Under the pieces are notes generated by a model, which was not told where the DNA came from, ran no database searches, and saw only the letters and a list, made by a program, of their open reading frames with translations. DNA of 64,000 nucleotides from Allopusillimonas soli (GTDB taxonomy: Bacteria; Pseudomonadota; Gammaproteobacteria; Burkholderiales; Burkholderiaceae_B). Of the stretch, positions 28,587 through 37,821 are shown one piece after another. Location: contig NZ_SDQC01000001.1 of the NCBI RefSeq assembly GCF_004153445.1, forward strand, positions 496,001-560,000, in the 5' to 3' direction. Position 1 is the first letter of the stretch; the number at the start of each line of letters is the position of its first letter. A program made the position numbers and the translations under genes.

Positions 28587-28609
28587 GTTAACCCGGTGTA
28601 CGTTAACCC
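28587..28609. repeat. Direct repeat GTTAACCC x2
   Basis: GTTAACCC occurs at 28587-28594 and 28602-28609 with a 7-base spacer (15-base period), just downstream of the coq7 stop. Each unit contains the palindrome GTTAAC. Function unknown; possibly a protein-binding site. Confidence 0.4.
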
Positions 28610-28639
28610 TGCGAACCGGCGTGCCGCCGGCAAAGGTCG

Positions 28640-29413
28640 CTAGATGCGGTACGCCGTTGTGGTCATGACGCGGGACATGGCGCGCATGGCCAGCCGTGCG
28701 GGGGCCGGGAGACGATGCGCCCCGTTGACTTCCGCCGTGTCGCGATGATGGATTTCATCCTCGCGCATCTGTGCAACAATGCGCCGTGAGCGGTAATCGT
28801 TGGGCGGCAGCTCGCGCAGATGCCCTTCCAGATGCTGCTCGACCTGCCTTTCGGTTTCAGCCATAAAACCCAGGTTGCGCGGCACGCCGGCATGGCTTGC
28901 CACCACCCCCAGCGTGAACGACCCGGCATACCAGAGGGGGTTGAGCAGACTGGGTCTGCCACCCAGCTCCACGACGCGCTCGCGGCACCAGGCAAGATGA
29001 TCGACTTCCTCGGAAGCAGCCTGATACAGCAAATTGCGAATTGATGCATCGCCGCAAAAAAGCGCCTGTCCGCGATACAGCGCCTGCGCGCAGATCTCTC
29101 CCACATGGTTTACCCGCATGAGGCCCGCCGCGTGACGCGCCTGTTCGGGTGTGAGCGCATCGGCCTGCGCAGCCGCCGACGCCTCCGCGCTCGCCCTTCC
29201 CGCCCCGGCGTCCTCCGGCGATGCCATGGGGGCGGCCGTTGCATGCGTCTGTGCAGCCACGGGTGCCTGCTTGCCCGCTGGATTGGGCCGGCTGGCCTGT
29301 GCTACGCCCGCAAGTACCTGCGCGGCGCGCCCTATTTCCGACAGGATGCGGTCAACCGTACCGAGGCGACGCTCGAACATGGAGGGAGTGGAGGGAATCG
29401 CAGTACGCGTCAT
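28640..29413 (-). CDS. coq7: 3-demethoxyubiquinol 3-hydroxylase (Coq7 type)
   Basis: A di-iron monooxygenase that carries out the penultimate hydroxylation in ubiquinone synthesis, 257 residues. The two-fold repeat of di-iron ligands is visible: [29 protein letters not shown], and [13 protein letters not shown]. The N-terminal roughly 85 residues include a typical [19 protein letters not shown] helix and then a low-complexity Ala-rich linker not expected in the catalytic core. Betaproteobacteria use this enzyme in place of UbiF. Monocistronic in appearance, with a hairpin just after the stop. Confidence 0.95.
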   Translation of the reverse strand: MTRTAIPSTPSMFERRLGTVDRILSEIGRAAQVLAGVAQASRPNPAGKQAPVAAQTHATAAPMASPEDAGAGRASAEASAAAQADALTPEQARHAAGLMRVNHVGEICAQALYRGQALFCGDASIRNLLYQAASEEVDHLAWCRERVVELGGRPSLLNPLWYAGSFTLGVVASHAGVPRNLGFMAETERQVEQHLEGHLRELPPNDYRSRRIVAQMREDEIHHRDTAEVNGAHRLPAPARLAMRAMSRVMTTTAYRI

Positions 29414-29471
29414 GGCCGTTCCTCTGTCAGATGATACCTACTCATCATTATCGCAAAAGCCCGCACAATGT

Positions 29472-30092
29472 TCAGCGCAGAAAGCGCCAGATACGACGGC
29501 GCCATGCCCACAGCCAGATAACGGGCAGCGCAATGGCCACGGCAACCAGCCCGGTTCCGGCTATTTCCTGATCATTCATCAAATAGAAATTGCACAATCT
29601 TGTCGGATTCTCGCGGTACAACAAGCCCACAATCGCCATCATCCAGCACATATTTCCCAGAAAAAACAGTTGCACCACGATATTGGCCCGGCGCAAAGAA
29701 AAATACAGCACCAGTCCCGCGATAAACACGCTGGCGAATTTCGACAGATCGGCCGCATGAAAGAGCAGCACCTCGTCGAGCGCCTTGGGTATCATCCAGT
29801 AGGTGACCACCAGGCTGAAGAACAGCAGCCCCGCAAGTCCATATGGATCAAAGGATCCAAGCAGCGCGCGCAGGCGCGGTGCAATGCCTGCCATGGACCA
29901 TGCCCTGCCCGCAAGAATGCCCGACAGGAGAATCAGGGGGATATGCACCAGCATGTGCAGGAACATGGTTGCCGTCAGTGGCGCGCGCAATGCAAAAGCT
30001 GCCAGCAACGCAGCCGCGCCGGCCCATCCCCAGGCCGCCGGCCGCCCAAGCCAGGCGGCTGCCTTGCCCGAAAACCGCGCCAGTAGTTTCAT
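29472..30092 (-). CDS. Unknown polytopic membrane protein of the oxidase operon
   Basis: 206 residues with about five or six hydrophobic segments and an Arg-rich C-terminus (WAWRRRIWRFLR). I do not recognise a family with confidence. Scattered His (FLHMLVHIPLIL; LLFHAADL) lie in or near membrane segments, which could bind copper or haem. It overlaps the SCO gene by 4 bases and is the last gene of the oxidase operon, so a role in oxidase assembly or metal delivery is the best guess. Confidence 0.8.
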   Translation of the reverse strand: MKLLARFSGKAAAWLGRPAAWGWAGAAALLAAFALRAPLTATMFLHMLVHIPLILLSGILAGRAWSMAGIAPRLRALLGSFDPYGLAGLLFFSLVVTYWMIPKALDEVLLFHAADLSKFASVFIAGLVLYFSLRRANIVVQLFFLGNMCWMMAIVGLLYRENPTRLCNFYLMNDQEIAGTGLVAVAIALPVIWLWAWRRRIWRFLR

Positions 30093-30820
30093 CGCGGTTT
30101 CCTTTCGCCCGCCGTGGCCGGCGACTGCGTCGACAACGCCCCTCTTTGCCCGGGGACGCCGCGCCCGCCATCTTCAGCATCCGGCAATGCAATGGCGGCG
30201 CCATTGCCGCGCTCAGCGCGACGCATGACATAGTCCAGCACGGGATCTATGTCGTTCAGATCAAAAATGCGCAACAGGCGGCCATCGGGCGATACAACGT
30301 GATAGGCGGCGTTGTGTTCATATTGCCCGTAGGGTGCGGGCACAACGATGATCCCCGCCGCTTTCAGCAGGGCATCGCGCTCCCGCTTGTTCCCAAGTGT
30401 GGCAAAGCGCCAGATATCAGGATCGGCGTGCATGACCTCGCCATAGCGCGCAAGGTATGGCGGCGTGTCGGCGGGATCGAAGCTGAGGCTGAGTACACGA
30501 ACATGCTCCGCCCCTCCGTTGCGGCGCAGGGCGTCTTGCAGTTGCTGCATCTCGGAACCCATGGCCAGGCAAAGCGACATGCACCGCGTATAGATGAAGT
30601 TGACGATGGCGATGCGGCCATCTTCGCGCAGATCACGCAGCAGGCCAGTCTGCCCGCCCGAGGGCAGCGTCAACGCGGCATCCGGCAAGGCCCGCGGCTC
30701 GCGCGCGATGTCGGCGCGGCGTGCCGTCTCCGTCGTGAATGTCGTCAGCCCGCGCGTCTGCGCATGAAACGCGCCCGCACCAAGCATCGCAACCAGCAAC
30801 AGAGACAGCAAGGTCTTCAT
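30089..30820 (-). CDS. SCO1/SenC-family copper chaperone
   Basis: A thioredoxin-fold protein of 243 residues with an N-terminal hydrophobic signal-anchor. The copper site CxxxC is seen at C80-MSL-C84 in VNFIYTRCMSLC, and the conserved downstream His lies in the QYEHNAAYHVVSPDG region. SCO proteins deliver copper to haem-copper oxidases. The ATG at 30820 starts MKTLLSLLLV; an upstream TG-type start adds five residues with no signal logic. It lies 85 bases after the cytochrome c gene and overlaps the following membrane-protein gene. Confidence 0.9.
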   Translation of the reverse strand: MKTLLSLLLVAMLGAGAFHAQTRGLTTFTTETARRADIAREPRALPDAALTLPSGGQTGLLRDLREDGRIAIVNFIYTRCMSLCLAMGSEMQQLQDALRRNGGAEHVRVLSLSFDPADTPPYLARYGEVMHADPDIWRFATLGNKRERDALLKAAGIIVVPAPYGQYEHNAAYHVVSPDGRLLRIFDLNDIDPVLDYVMRRAERGNGAAIALPDAEDGGRGVPGQRGALSTQSPATAGERKPR

Positions 30821-30905
30821 GAAACTCCAGCACATCGGCCGCCGCTGCGCGGATCGGCAGTTCGAGCGGTCGCCCGTTCGCGGCGCAGCCGCGCCACCCC
30901 GCGCC

Positions 30906-31502
30906 TTATTTCAAGGCATTCAATTCCTCGTCGCCGTTCCAGGGTGCTTCGTGCGAGGCCGTGGCAGCCCGCTCGCTGGCCACCAAATTTTCGTCGACTT
31001 CGCCCGCATCATTGCCAAAGCTGGTTCGGATGTGGCTGACTACGGCGGCAATCTCCGCGTCGCTCAGCTTGTCCTTGAACGTAGGCATCAAGCCATTGTA
31101 GGTTGTGCCCTCCACGGTCAATGGGCCGTGCACGCCATGCAGTACGATCTGCACCGTGGTCGAGGCCTTGCCCGTCACCCATTCGGATTTGGCCAAGGGC
31201 GGAAACACGCCAGGCAGACCGCCGCCCGTTGCCTGATGACAGGCCACGCAGTGCGCGGCATAGAGCTGAGCGCCATCCACCTTGCCGCCCTCGCTTCCCG
31301 AGGCACTTTTGAAGTCGGCGGCTATTCGCTGGTCGCCATACTCTGGCGGCACAGGTTGATAGGTTACGTAAAGATAGCCAATTGCCCAGACAAACAGGCC
31401 TGCCACGATGAGGATCACGATCCAGGGCACCGGACGGTTGCCCTCGTAAGGCTCGGGCATCTCGCGCTTTTGCGCCTGGATTTCCTTGGATTCGTCCGTC
31501 AT
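30906..31502 (-). CDS. Membrane-anchored monohaem cytochrome c, CcoP-like position
   Basis: 198 residues: a cytoplasmic N-terminus, one membrane helix (about residues 26-45), and a periplasmic class I cytochrome c domain with a single CVACH haem site (C85, C88, H89) and the axial Met in GLMPTF. CcoP of standard cbb3 oxidases is larger and has two haems, so this is a reduced counterpart. It overlaps the CcoO-like gene by 4 bases (ATGA), implying coupled synthesis. Confidence 0.88.
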   Translation of the reverse strand: MTDESKEIQAQKREMPEPYEGNRPVPWIVILIVAGLFVWAIGYLYVTYQPVPPEYGDQRIAADFKSASGSEGGKVDGAQLYAAHCVACHQATGGGLPGVFPPLAKSEWVTGKASTTVQIVLHGVHGPLTVEGTTYNGLMPTFKDKLSDAEIAAVVSHIRTSFGNDAGEVDENLVASERAATASHEAPWNGDEELNALK

Positions 31503-32122
31503 TTCGCTTCTCCCGACGCCGCATTGTCGGCCAGTTCCGCTGGCGGCTTGATCGGATAGGTCCGGTCAAGCGACAGCAGATATTCAACCAGGTCGATCGC
31601 CTCGGGCCGAGCCACCACCACCTTGCCCACCGGCTCGTAGCCGGGCGGCAACGTAATAACCCGGTCGCCCTTGTCGGCCTTGTCCTTGATCTCGAACAGG
31701 AAGGGATAAGAGGGCATGATGCTGCCGGGCACATAAGCCCGCGGCTGATACAGGTGACCCAGGTTCCAGTCCGCGCTTGGCTGGCGCGCCCCGATGTTCA
31801 GCAGATCGGGGCCGGTCCGCATGGTGCCAAGCAAATGGGGATGATCGTAATAATAGTCACCCGCCACCGGCGCACGTCCCCAGCCGCGCTTGAAGTCGGG
31901 CGCCTGCTGCTGCGAGCGCGGCTGCTGGCTGTGACAGTAGACGCAGCCATTCTCTATATACACTTCGCGCCCGCGCAACTGCTGCGACGTATAGGGTTTC
32001 AGCCCCTCGGGCGGTGTCACGTCCGACAGTTGCATATAAGGCAGCACAACCAGGGTTGCCGTGGCAATCGCCAACGTGACCATGGCGCCGGATAGCAGCT
32101 TGTATTCGCTTTCCATGATCAA
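31499..32122 (-). CDS. CcoO-like cytochrome c oxidase subunit II
   Basis: 207 residues with an N-terminal membrane helix and a periplasmic monohaem domain. Features typical of cbb3 subunit CcoO/FixO are GREVYIENGCVYCHSQQPR (haem site C60, C63, H64), GRAPVAGDYYYDHPHLLGTMRTGPDL and PGSIMPSYPFL with the axial Met. It carries electrons to subunit I. It overlaps the CcoN-like gene and the downstream cytochrome gene by 4 bases each. Confidence 0.93.
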   Translation of the reverse strand: MIMESEYKLLSGAMVTLAIATATLVVLPYMQLSDVTPPEGLKPYTSQQLRGREVYIENGCVYCHSQQPRSQQQAPDFKRGWGRAPVAGDYYYDHPHLLGTMRTGPDLLNIGARQPSADWNLGHLYQPRAYVPGSIMPSYPFLFEIKDKADKGDRVITLPPGYEPVGKVVVARPEAIDLVEYLLSLDRTYPIKPPAELADNAASGEAK

Positions 32123-33792
32123 GCCTCCTGGGTGCGGACAGCCGGACCGGCATGCCGGGGTTTATGGAACAGCGCCGGACCCACGCGCTTGCGGCCATAG
32201 CGCAGGGCCATCGCCACGAAGTGGAAGGCAAAGACCAGGTGGCCCAGCGTCATGAGCGCTCCGCCCACACTGCGCGACTCCAAATAGGGAATCGTCACGC
32301 GAACCGAATCAATGAAGGGACGTGTGGCATCGAGCATGGCCAGTCCTTGCAGCCACCCGCCTATGGTCAGGCCGATGAAGTACACGGCGAAGCCGCCAAC
32401 CACCAGCCAGAAGTGGGCGGCGATCAGGCGCGGATAAGGCCATTCCCAGGACATGACGCGCGGCATCACGAAATAGATGGCGCCGAACATGACCAGCGAG
32501 AAGAAGCCATACAGCCCGAGGTGCGCGTGCGCCACGGTGAAATGCGTAAAGTGCGTCACGGTGCTGATTGCGCGCAGTGCCTCGAAGGAACCCTGCACCG
32601 AGCTGAGGGTGTACATCATGCCGCCCAGCACGATGAAACGCAGCGTGGGCGAATAAATCAGTGTCTTGAAGTGATGCCGCATGGTCAGGTGCTGATTGAC
32701 CGAGAACGCCAGCACCGGCACGATCATCATCATGCTCTGCACGATCGATAGGGTGATCAGCCAGCTGGGCACGGGGCCGCCCACCAGATGGTGGCCGCCG
32801 ACCTGTCCGTAGAAGAACGCCAGCGCCCAGAAACCCAGCAGCGACAGGTTGTACGACTGGATGGGACGGCCGATGATCTTGGGCAGGAAGTAATAAATGG
32901 AGGCCAGCGCGATCGGTGTGTAGAACAGGCCCAGCACATTGTGGCCGAACCACCAGTTCATGGTCGCCTGTTCCACGCCAAAGTGAACGCTGGGCAGATT
33001 GCCGACCAGAAACAGAATGGGGAACCAGAACAGCGCGGCACCCATGTACCAGATCGAAACATACAGGTGCTTGACCTTGCGGTTTTGCAACGTGAACACC
33101 AGCGGCAGCCCGATGAGCGCGCCGCCGATCACGAACAGCACATCGATCTGCCAGGGAATTTCCAGCCACTCCAGGCCATCGTTGATGCCGGCTGCGATAC
33201 TGCCCAGGCCTGCGATCAAGGCAGCATTCCACAGCACCGCGCCCAGAAGGGCGAAGCGGCCCCCTATCAGCGGCGTCTTGAGCAACCGCGGCAGGGTCCA
33301 GAGCGCGATGCCAAAAGCGGCCATGGGCGCCCACCCGTAGGCCACCGCATTCAGGTGCAGCGTGCGCATCCGCCCAAAGGTCATCCATGCGTACTGCGTC
33401 AGGAAGTCCGGCTCATGCAGCTTGATGGAGCTGACCAGGCCCGCAGTCGATGCGAAAATCAGCCATACGATCGCACAGGACAGAAATACGAAGGTAACCC
33501 AGGTCGTCGACTGGTCGGCTTGGACCCGCGCGGCCAACTCGGCCTTGGCACGCGCATCGCTGGCCACATCGCCAATGGGTGCATGCGTGGCGTCCACGGT
33601 CTTCTGCAGGGCGGCTTGCTGCGCCGGTGTTGCCGAAGGCTCTTCAATCCGGCCTATTTCGCCCTCGTTGAAAATAACGTTGGCCGCTTCCGGATTGTCG
33701 TCGAACAAATGGTGCCTCAGGGACCAGATGAAGACAAAAAGACCGGTAACTGACACGATGAATGTCAGCAGTAGGATCAGGGTGGTATTCAT
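32119..33792 (-). CDS. CcoN-like haem-copper oxidase subunit I with CcoS-like N-terminus
   Basis: 557 residues from the ATG at 33792. The core (from about residue 97) is a C-family haem-copper oxidase subunit I: H146 in RTLHLNA, H284 in WWFGHNVLG and H334-H335 in GQVGGHHLVGG for the copper site, and H422/H424 in FTVAHAHLGLYG for the haems. The first 50 or so residues, one membrane helix then WSLRHHLFDDNPEAANVIF, resemble CcoS (a helix followed by an FDD motif and an ILF segment), normally a separate assembly protein. A linker of about 45 residues joins them. A longer in-frame start at 33852 is less likely. Confidence 0.9.
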   Translation of the reverse strand: MNTTLILLLTFIVSVTGLFVFIWSLRHHLFDDNPEAANVIFNEGEIGRIEEPSATPAQQAALQKTVDATHAPIGDVASDARAKAELAARVQADQSTTWVTFVFLSCAIVWLIFASTAGLVSSIKLHEPDFLTQYAWMTFGRMRTLHLNAVAYGWAPMAAFGIALWTLPRLLKTPLIGGRFALLGAVLWNAALIAGLGSIAAGINDGLEWLEIPWQIDVLFVIGGALIGLPLVFTLQNRKVKHLYVSIWYMGAALFWFPILFLVGNLPSVHFGVEQATMNWWFGHNVLGLFYTPIALASIYYFLPKIIGRPIQSYNLSLLGFWALAFFYGQVGGHHLVGGPVPSWLITLSIVQSMMMIVPVLAFSVNQHLTMRHHFKTLIYSPTLRFIVLGGMMYTLSSVQGSFEALRAISTVTHFTHFTVAHAHLGLYGFFSLVMFGAIYFVMPRVMSWEWPYPRLIAAHFWLVVGGFAVYFIGLTIGGWLQGLAMLDATRPFIDSVRVTIPYLESRSVGGALMTLGHLVFAFHFVAMALRYGRKRVGPALFHKPRHAGPAVRTQEA

Positions 33793-34114
33793 GAATGTTT
33801 CCAGGAAGAGGGGAGCGTCCCGCGGGACATATAACCAAACTCCACAGTTCACTTCAGACTTAAAACATTGCCATATTAAGCAGTTTTCCCCGCTCGACTA
33901 GGTAATTACCCTATAAACAATACTGGTAATCCGGCATAAGTGTCGCTGCGGTGCAACATAACGGGTTTATGCCTCCCGACTAGCCCGCATTACCCCGCAT
34001 GTGTTCTCGACATCAGGACGACCCCGATGCAAAGCCAATATGCCCGGCAGTCCGGCCGCCACGGCGGAGTTGGGGTACGATTGCCTTTTGTCTTCCGAAT
34101 GCAGGAAAACCACA
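33793..34114. promoter_or_regulatory. Intergenic region between the oxidase operon and osmC
   Basis: 322 bases without a gene, holding the divergent promoters. A perfect 12-bp palindrome GTCCCGCGGGAC (33817-33828) lies 25 bases before the oxidase ATG and could form a hairpin in its leader. I looked for an FNR/ANR box (TTGAT-N4-ATCAA) and did not find one. AGGA lies 10 bases upstream of the osmC ATG. Nothing else is supportable. Confidence 0.4.
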
Positions 34115-34537
34115 ATGGAATGCACAATTGACTGGCATGGTCCAGACGGCATGCTGTTCGTGGCCCGTACGGGCAGCGGACATGTCACAGCCATGGACGG
34201 CTCACCAGACGGCGGCGGCAATGACCTCGCTCCCCGACCCATGGAGATGCTGCTGGCGGGCACCGGCGGATGCGCCGCCTACGACGTCGTGCTGATCCTG
34301 AAGCGCGGCCGTCACGAGGTCAGCCATTGCCGAGCCAAGCTTACGGGCGAGCGCGCCGAGACCGACCCCAAGGTATACACGCGCATTCATTTCGAATTCA
34401 TCGTTACCGGAAGGAATCTTCCGGTGCCGGCTGTCGAAAGGGCCGTGAAGCTGTCGCACGAAAAATACTGTTCGGCTTCGGCCATGCTTTCGAAAACAGC
34501 CGAGATCACCCATTCGGTCACTGTACTGGAGGGCTGA
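34115..34537 (+). CDS. OsmC-family protein (YhfA-like)
   Basis: 140 residues from the ATG at 34115, with AGGA upstream; a longer in-frame start would add an unrelated tail. The two peroxidatic-site cysteines of the OsmC/Ohr superfamily are present, one in MLLAGTGGCAAYDVV and one in HEKYCSASAML. Family members reduce organic hydroperoxides or act as redox-active house-keeping proteins; the closest type by sequence feel is YhfA. Followed by thyA after 69 bases. Confidence 0.9.
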   Translation: MECTIDWHGPDGMLFVARTGSGHVTAMDGSPDGGGNDLAPRPMEMLLAGTGGCAAYDVVLILKRGRHEVSHCRAKLTGERAETDPKVYTRIHFEFIVTGRNLPVPAVERAVKLSHEKYCSASAMLSKTAEITHSVTVLEG

Positions 34538-34606
34538 ACGGCTCTCGCCGCCATCGCGCCTGCCTCATTTCGACGGCGCGATCACACTCCTTCCCAACCT
34601 CCCCGC

Positions 34607-35587
34607 ATGAAACAATACCTGGACCTCATCCGCGATATTTTCGACAACGGCAGCTGGCAGGAAAACCGCACCGGTATACGCACACGCAGCATTCCCGGCG
34701 CCATGATGCGCTTCGACCTGCAGCAAGGCTTCCCTGCTGTCACGACAAAGAAGCTGGCATTTAAATCGGCCGTTGGAGAAATGGTCGGCTTTCTGCGCGG
34801 CGCCCGCAGCGCGGCCGACTTCCGCGACCTGGGCTGCAAGGTATGGGATCAAAATGCCAATGAAAATGCGGCCTGGCTTGCCAATCCCTATCGCATGGGC
34901 CAGGACGATCTTGGCCCGGTGTACGGCATGCAGTGGCGGCAGTGGCCCGCCTACAAACTGATCGACCCCAAGGCTGCGCGCGGCCAGGATCAATTGCGCG
35001 ACGCCCTGGCCCGCGGCTACAGCCGAATAGGCCTGGTGGAGCAGACGGAAGGCACGCACGTCCTGCTGTACAAGGCGATCGATCAACTGCGTCTCTGCCT
35101 GGATACCATCATGAAGGATCCCGGCAGCCGCCGCATTCTGTTTCATGGCTGGAACTGGGCCCAGCTCGAGGAGATGGCGTTGCCTCCCTGCCATCTGCTG
35201 TATCAGTTTCTGGTCAACAAGGAGGCAGGCGAGATTTCGCTCTGCCTGTATATCCGCAGCAATGATGTCGGCCTGGGCACGCCCTTCAATCTTACCGAGG
35301 GCGCCGCCCTGCTGCATCTGGTCGGCCGGCTGACCGGCTATCGCCCAAGATGGTTCACCTATTTCATCGGCGACGCCCACATCTACGAGAACCACGTCGA
35401 CATGCTGCAGACCCAGCTGAGCCGCCGGCCCTACCCCGCCCCCCAGCTCATTCTGTCCGACCGCATTCCCGACTACGCCCAGACCGGCCGCTACGAGCCC
35501 GAATGGCTCGAGCGCATCGAGCCCTCGGATTTCATGCTGGACGGGTACAAGCATCACCCGCCGCTGACGGCGCCCATGGCGGTATAG
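34607..35587 (+). CDS. thyA: Thymidylate synthase
   Basis: Methylates dUMP to dTMP using 5,10-methylenetetrahydrofolate. 326 residues, longer than the 264-residue enterobacterial enzyme because of an insertion of about 50 residues (near residues 115-160) as in some other TS proteins. The active-site Cys is in [11 protein letters not shown], preceded by [13 protein letters not shown] with phosphate-binding Arg, and the folate site shows [12 protein letters not shown] and [12 protein letters not shown]. Ten bases separate it from folA, the usual partner that regenerates tetrahydrofolate. Confidence 0.97.
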   Translation: MKQYLDLIRDIFDNGSWQENRTGIRTRSIPGAMMRFDLQQGFPAVTTKKLAFKSAVGEMVGFLRGARSAADFRDLGCKVWDQNANENAAWLANPYRMGQDDLGPVYGMQWRQWPAYKLIDPKAARGQDQLRDALARGYSRIGLVEQTEGTHVLLYKAIDQLRLCLDTIMKDPGSRRILFHGWNWAQLEEMALPPCHLLYQFLVNKEAGEISLCLYIRSNDVGLGTPFNLTEGAALLHLVGRLTGYRPRWFTYFIGDAHIYENHVDMLQTQLSRRPYPAPQLILSDRIPDYAQTGRYEPEWLERIEPSDFMLDGYKHHPPLTAPMAV

Positions 35588-35597
35588 GCAAAGCAAT

Positions 35598-36092
35598 ATG
35601 ACACATCCCGTAATCCAGATCGTCGTCGCCTATACCGACAACCGCGTCATAGGGCGCGACAACGGCCTGCCATGGCGGCTGCCGTCAGACCTGGCGCATT
35701 TCAAGAAAACCACGATGGGCCACCCCATCATCATGGGCCGCAATACCTGGGAATCGCTGGGCCGCCCCCTGCCCGGCCGCCCCAACCTGGTGGTCAGCCG
35801 CAACGCCGCCTATCGGGCGGAAGGCGCCACGGTGTACCCGTCATTGCAAGCCGCACTGGACGACTGCGCGCGTGCCGACACGGTATGCATCATCGGCGGA
35901 GCGCAGATATTCCACCGCGCGCTTCCGCTTGCCGACCGCATCATTGCCACCGAAATCCATGCACACGTCGATGGAGACACATGGTTTCCCGAACTCGACG
36001 GCGCTGCATGGCGCGAGACAAAGCGCGAGCCGCAACCGGAAGAAAACGGCTATGCCTTCGATTTTGCCGAGTACACTCGCGTCCGGCCATAG
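35598..36092 (+). CDS. folA: Dihydrofolate reductase
   Basis: Reduces dihydrofolate produced by ThyA with NADPH. 164 residues with the typical VIGRDNGLPWRLPSDLAHFK (containing the Met20-type loop and catalytic acidic residue), PIIMGRNTWESLGRPLPGR for NADPH, and VCIIGGAQIFHRALPLADR. Same operon as thyA. Convergent with the MocR gene; the 135-base gap holds a short GCCGC-AA-GCGGC dyad and no clear terminator. Confidence 0.97.
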   Translation: MTHPVIQIVVAYTDNRVIGRDNGLPWRLPSDLAHFKKTTMGHPIIMGRNTWESLGRPLPGRPNLVVSRNAAYRAEGATVYPSLQAALDDCARADTVCIIGGAQIFHRALPLADRIIATEIHAHVDGDTWFPELDGAAWRETKREPQPEENGYAFDFAEYTRVRP

Positions 36093-36227
36093 GCCGCGCC
36101 GCAAGCGGCAAGCGGTATGAGGTAGGCATCCATAAACAGGATTTTCCATTGTGTATCACCAGCGGCGCCCGCATGACCGGGCTGGCGGGCTTTGGCATCC
36201 GTAGCGCGAGCATCCGGTTCTTGGCGT

Positions 36228-37781
36228 TCAGTCTAGCAGGCTGCGTTGCTTTGAACCCGGTAGCATGCCCGCCTGCACCGTCTTGCTGATGAACTTCCAC
36301 AATGCCGGATGGCGCGAATAAGCGACATTGAAGCGCAGCCATCCTGTGTCGGCCTGCCCCGGGTCGAAGTAGGAACCCGGCGCAAGCCATATGCCGTCCG
36401 CCAACGCCATTTCGGCCAGTTGCAACGCTCCGCCCGTCCGCCAAGGGTCGGGCAAACGCGCCCACAGAAAAAGTCCGGCGCCAGGCCTGGCATGGATCTC
36501 CAGGCCATGCTCGTCCATCAACGCGCAGACCTCATCATGAGCCTGCCGAAGACGAGCCTGTATGCGCGCAAGATGCGCGTGATAACGGCCCTGTCTCAGC
36601 ACCTGGTATACCGTGCGTTCCATGAGCGCGGGTGTAGTCAACGCAAGCGCCATCTTGGCTTCCGCAAATTCGCGCACAAAACGGGCGTCCCCAATCATGT
36701 AGCCCACCCGCATTGACGGGGTGATGCTCTTGGAGAAGCCCGATAGATACACCACGCGACCTGGCGGCGCGAGCGCCGCCAGCAACGGGCCGAGATCGGG
36801 CAGCAGATCGCGCGAAACATCGTCTTCAATGATGCGGAAATCATATCGCTCTGCCAACTGAAGCACTTGAAAGGCATTGTGCATGCTCAGGCTTGCACCC
36901 GTGGGATTCTGAAGCACGGTGTTCACAAACAAGGCCTTGATCGCGCGGTCGCGCGCAGCCTGTTCCAGCGCCTCAATGGAAAGACCCGATGCATCCCGCG
37001 GTATCGCCCGCATCTGCATGCCGGCCAGTCTCAGCGTAGGCAATATATTGGCATAGCACGGCGACTCCACCGCGATGACATCCCCGGGCCGCAGCAAGCA
37101 GCGAATCGCAATGTCCAGACCCTGTCCCGCACCCTGGGTCAGCAGCACCTGATCAGCGGACACCGCCATACCGTGCCGCGCCATGGCCTGCGCCACGTAT
37201 TCACGCAATGGAAAATAGCCATAGGGATGGCCGTAGCCCGCCAGCTGATTGACCGGCGTACGGCTGACCTGGCGCAGCGACTGGCGCAGGCCGGCTTCGT
37301 CGAGCCATTCGGGCGGCAGCCACCCACAGCCCGATTTGATGGGAATGGAATGATCGGCAAAGACATCGGACAACAGCCATGCGGCACCCAAACGCGGTGG
37401 TGTCCAGCTTGCGGCGCCTCGCCCCGTGGCAGACGCGCCGCCGGCTTCGTCCGTGACCGAAGAACGCCGGCCAATAGGCCCCGCGCGCGCGTCGGCACGC
37501 TTCGCGCCGCTGGCCTCGGCCAGCGGCGCCGTGGCCGAGGGTGCGACCCAATACCCCGACCCAGGCCGTGAAAGCAGCCAATTGCCCGCCACAAGACGCC
37601 CATAGGCAGCCGATACAGTGTATGGGCTCAGACCATGCGCGCGCGCGAATTCACGAATGGACGGCAGAGACATCCCTGGCCGGAGCACTTGGCCGCGGAT
37701 CGCTTTCTCCACCGCCGCAACCACCTGATCAACAAGCGGTTCGGCCCCGCGGCGATTGCGGACCGGCGTGAAAAACTGCAT
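36228..37781 (-). CDS. MocR-family regulator (GntR HTH + aminotransferase domain)
   Basis: 517 residues. The N-terminal GntR winged helix (about residues 10-80: VEKAIRGQVLRPGMSLPS, LSPYTVSAAYGRLVAGN) is joined by an Ala/Gly/Arg-rich linker (about 80-130) to a fold-type I aminotransferase domain with the PLP Lys in LSGFSKSITPSMRVGYM. MocR proteins sense PLP or amino-compounds rather than catalyse. It is divergent from an omega-aminotransferase with a shared operator, so that gene is its likely target, as for GabR and TauR. Confidence 0.92.
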   Translation of the reverse strand: MQFFTPVRNRRGAEPLVDQVVAAVEKAIRGQVLRPGMSLPSIREFARAHGLSPYTVSAAYGRLVAGNWLLSRPGSGYWVAPSATAPLAEASGAKRADARAGPIGRRSSVTDEAGGASATGRGAASWTPPRLGAAWLLSDVFADHSIPIKSGCGWLPPEWLDEAGLRQSLRQVSRTPVNQLAGYGHPYGYFPLREYVAQAMARHGMAVSADQVLLTQGAGQGLDIAIRCLLRPGDVIAVESPCYANILPTLRLAGMQMRAIPRDASGLSIEALEQAARDRAIKALFVNTVLQNPTGASLSMHNAFQVLQLAERYDFRIIEDDVSRDLLPDLGPLLAALAPPGRVVYLSGFSKSITPSMRVGYMIGDARFVREFAEAKMALALTTPALMERTVYQVLRQGRYHAHLARIQARLRQAHDEVCALMDEHGLEIHARPGAGLFLWARLPDPWRTGGALQLAEMALADGIWLAPGSYFDPGQADTGWLRFNVAYSRHPALWKFISKTVQAGMLPGSKQRSLLD

Positions 37782-37821
37782 GATTCCGCCTTTGACAATA
37801 CACTTTTATTTATATTGCCAG

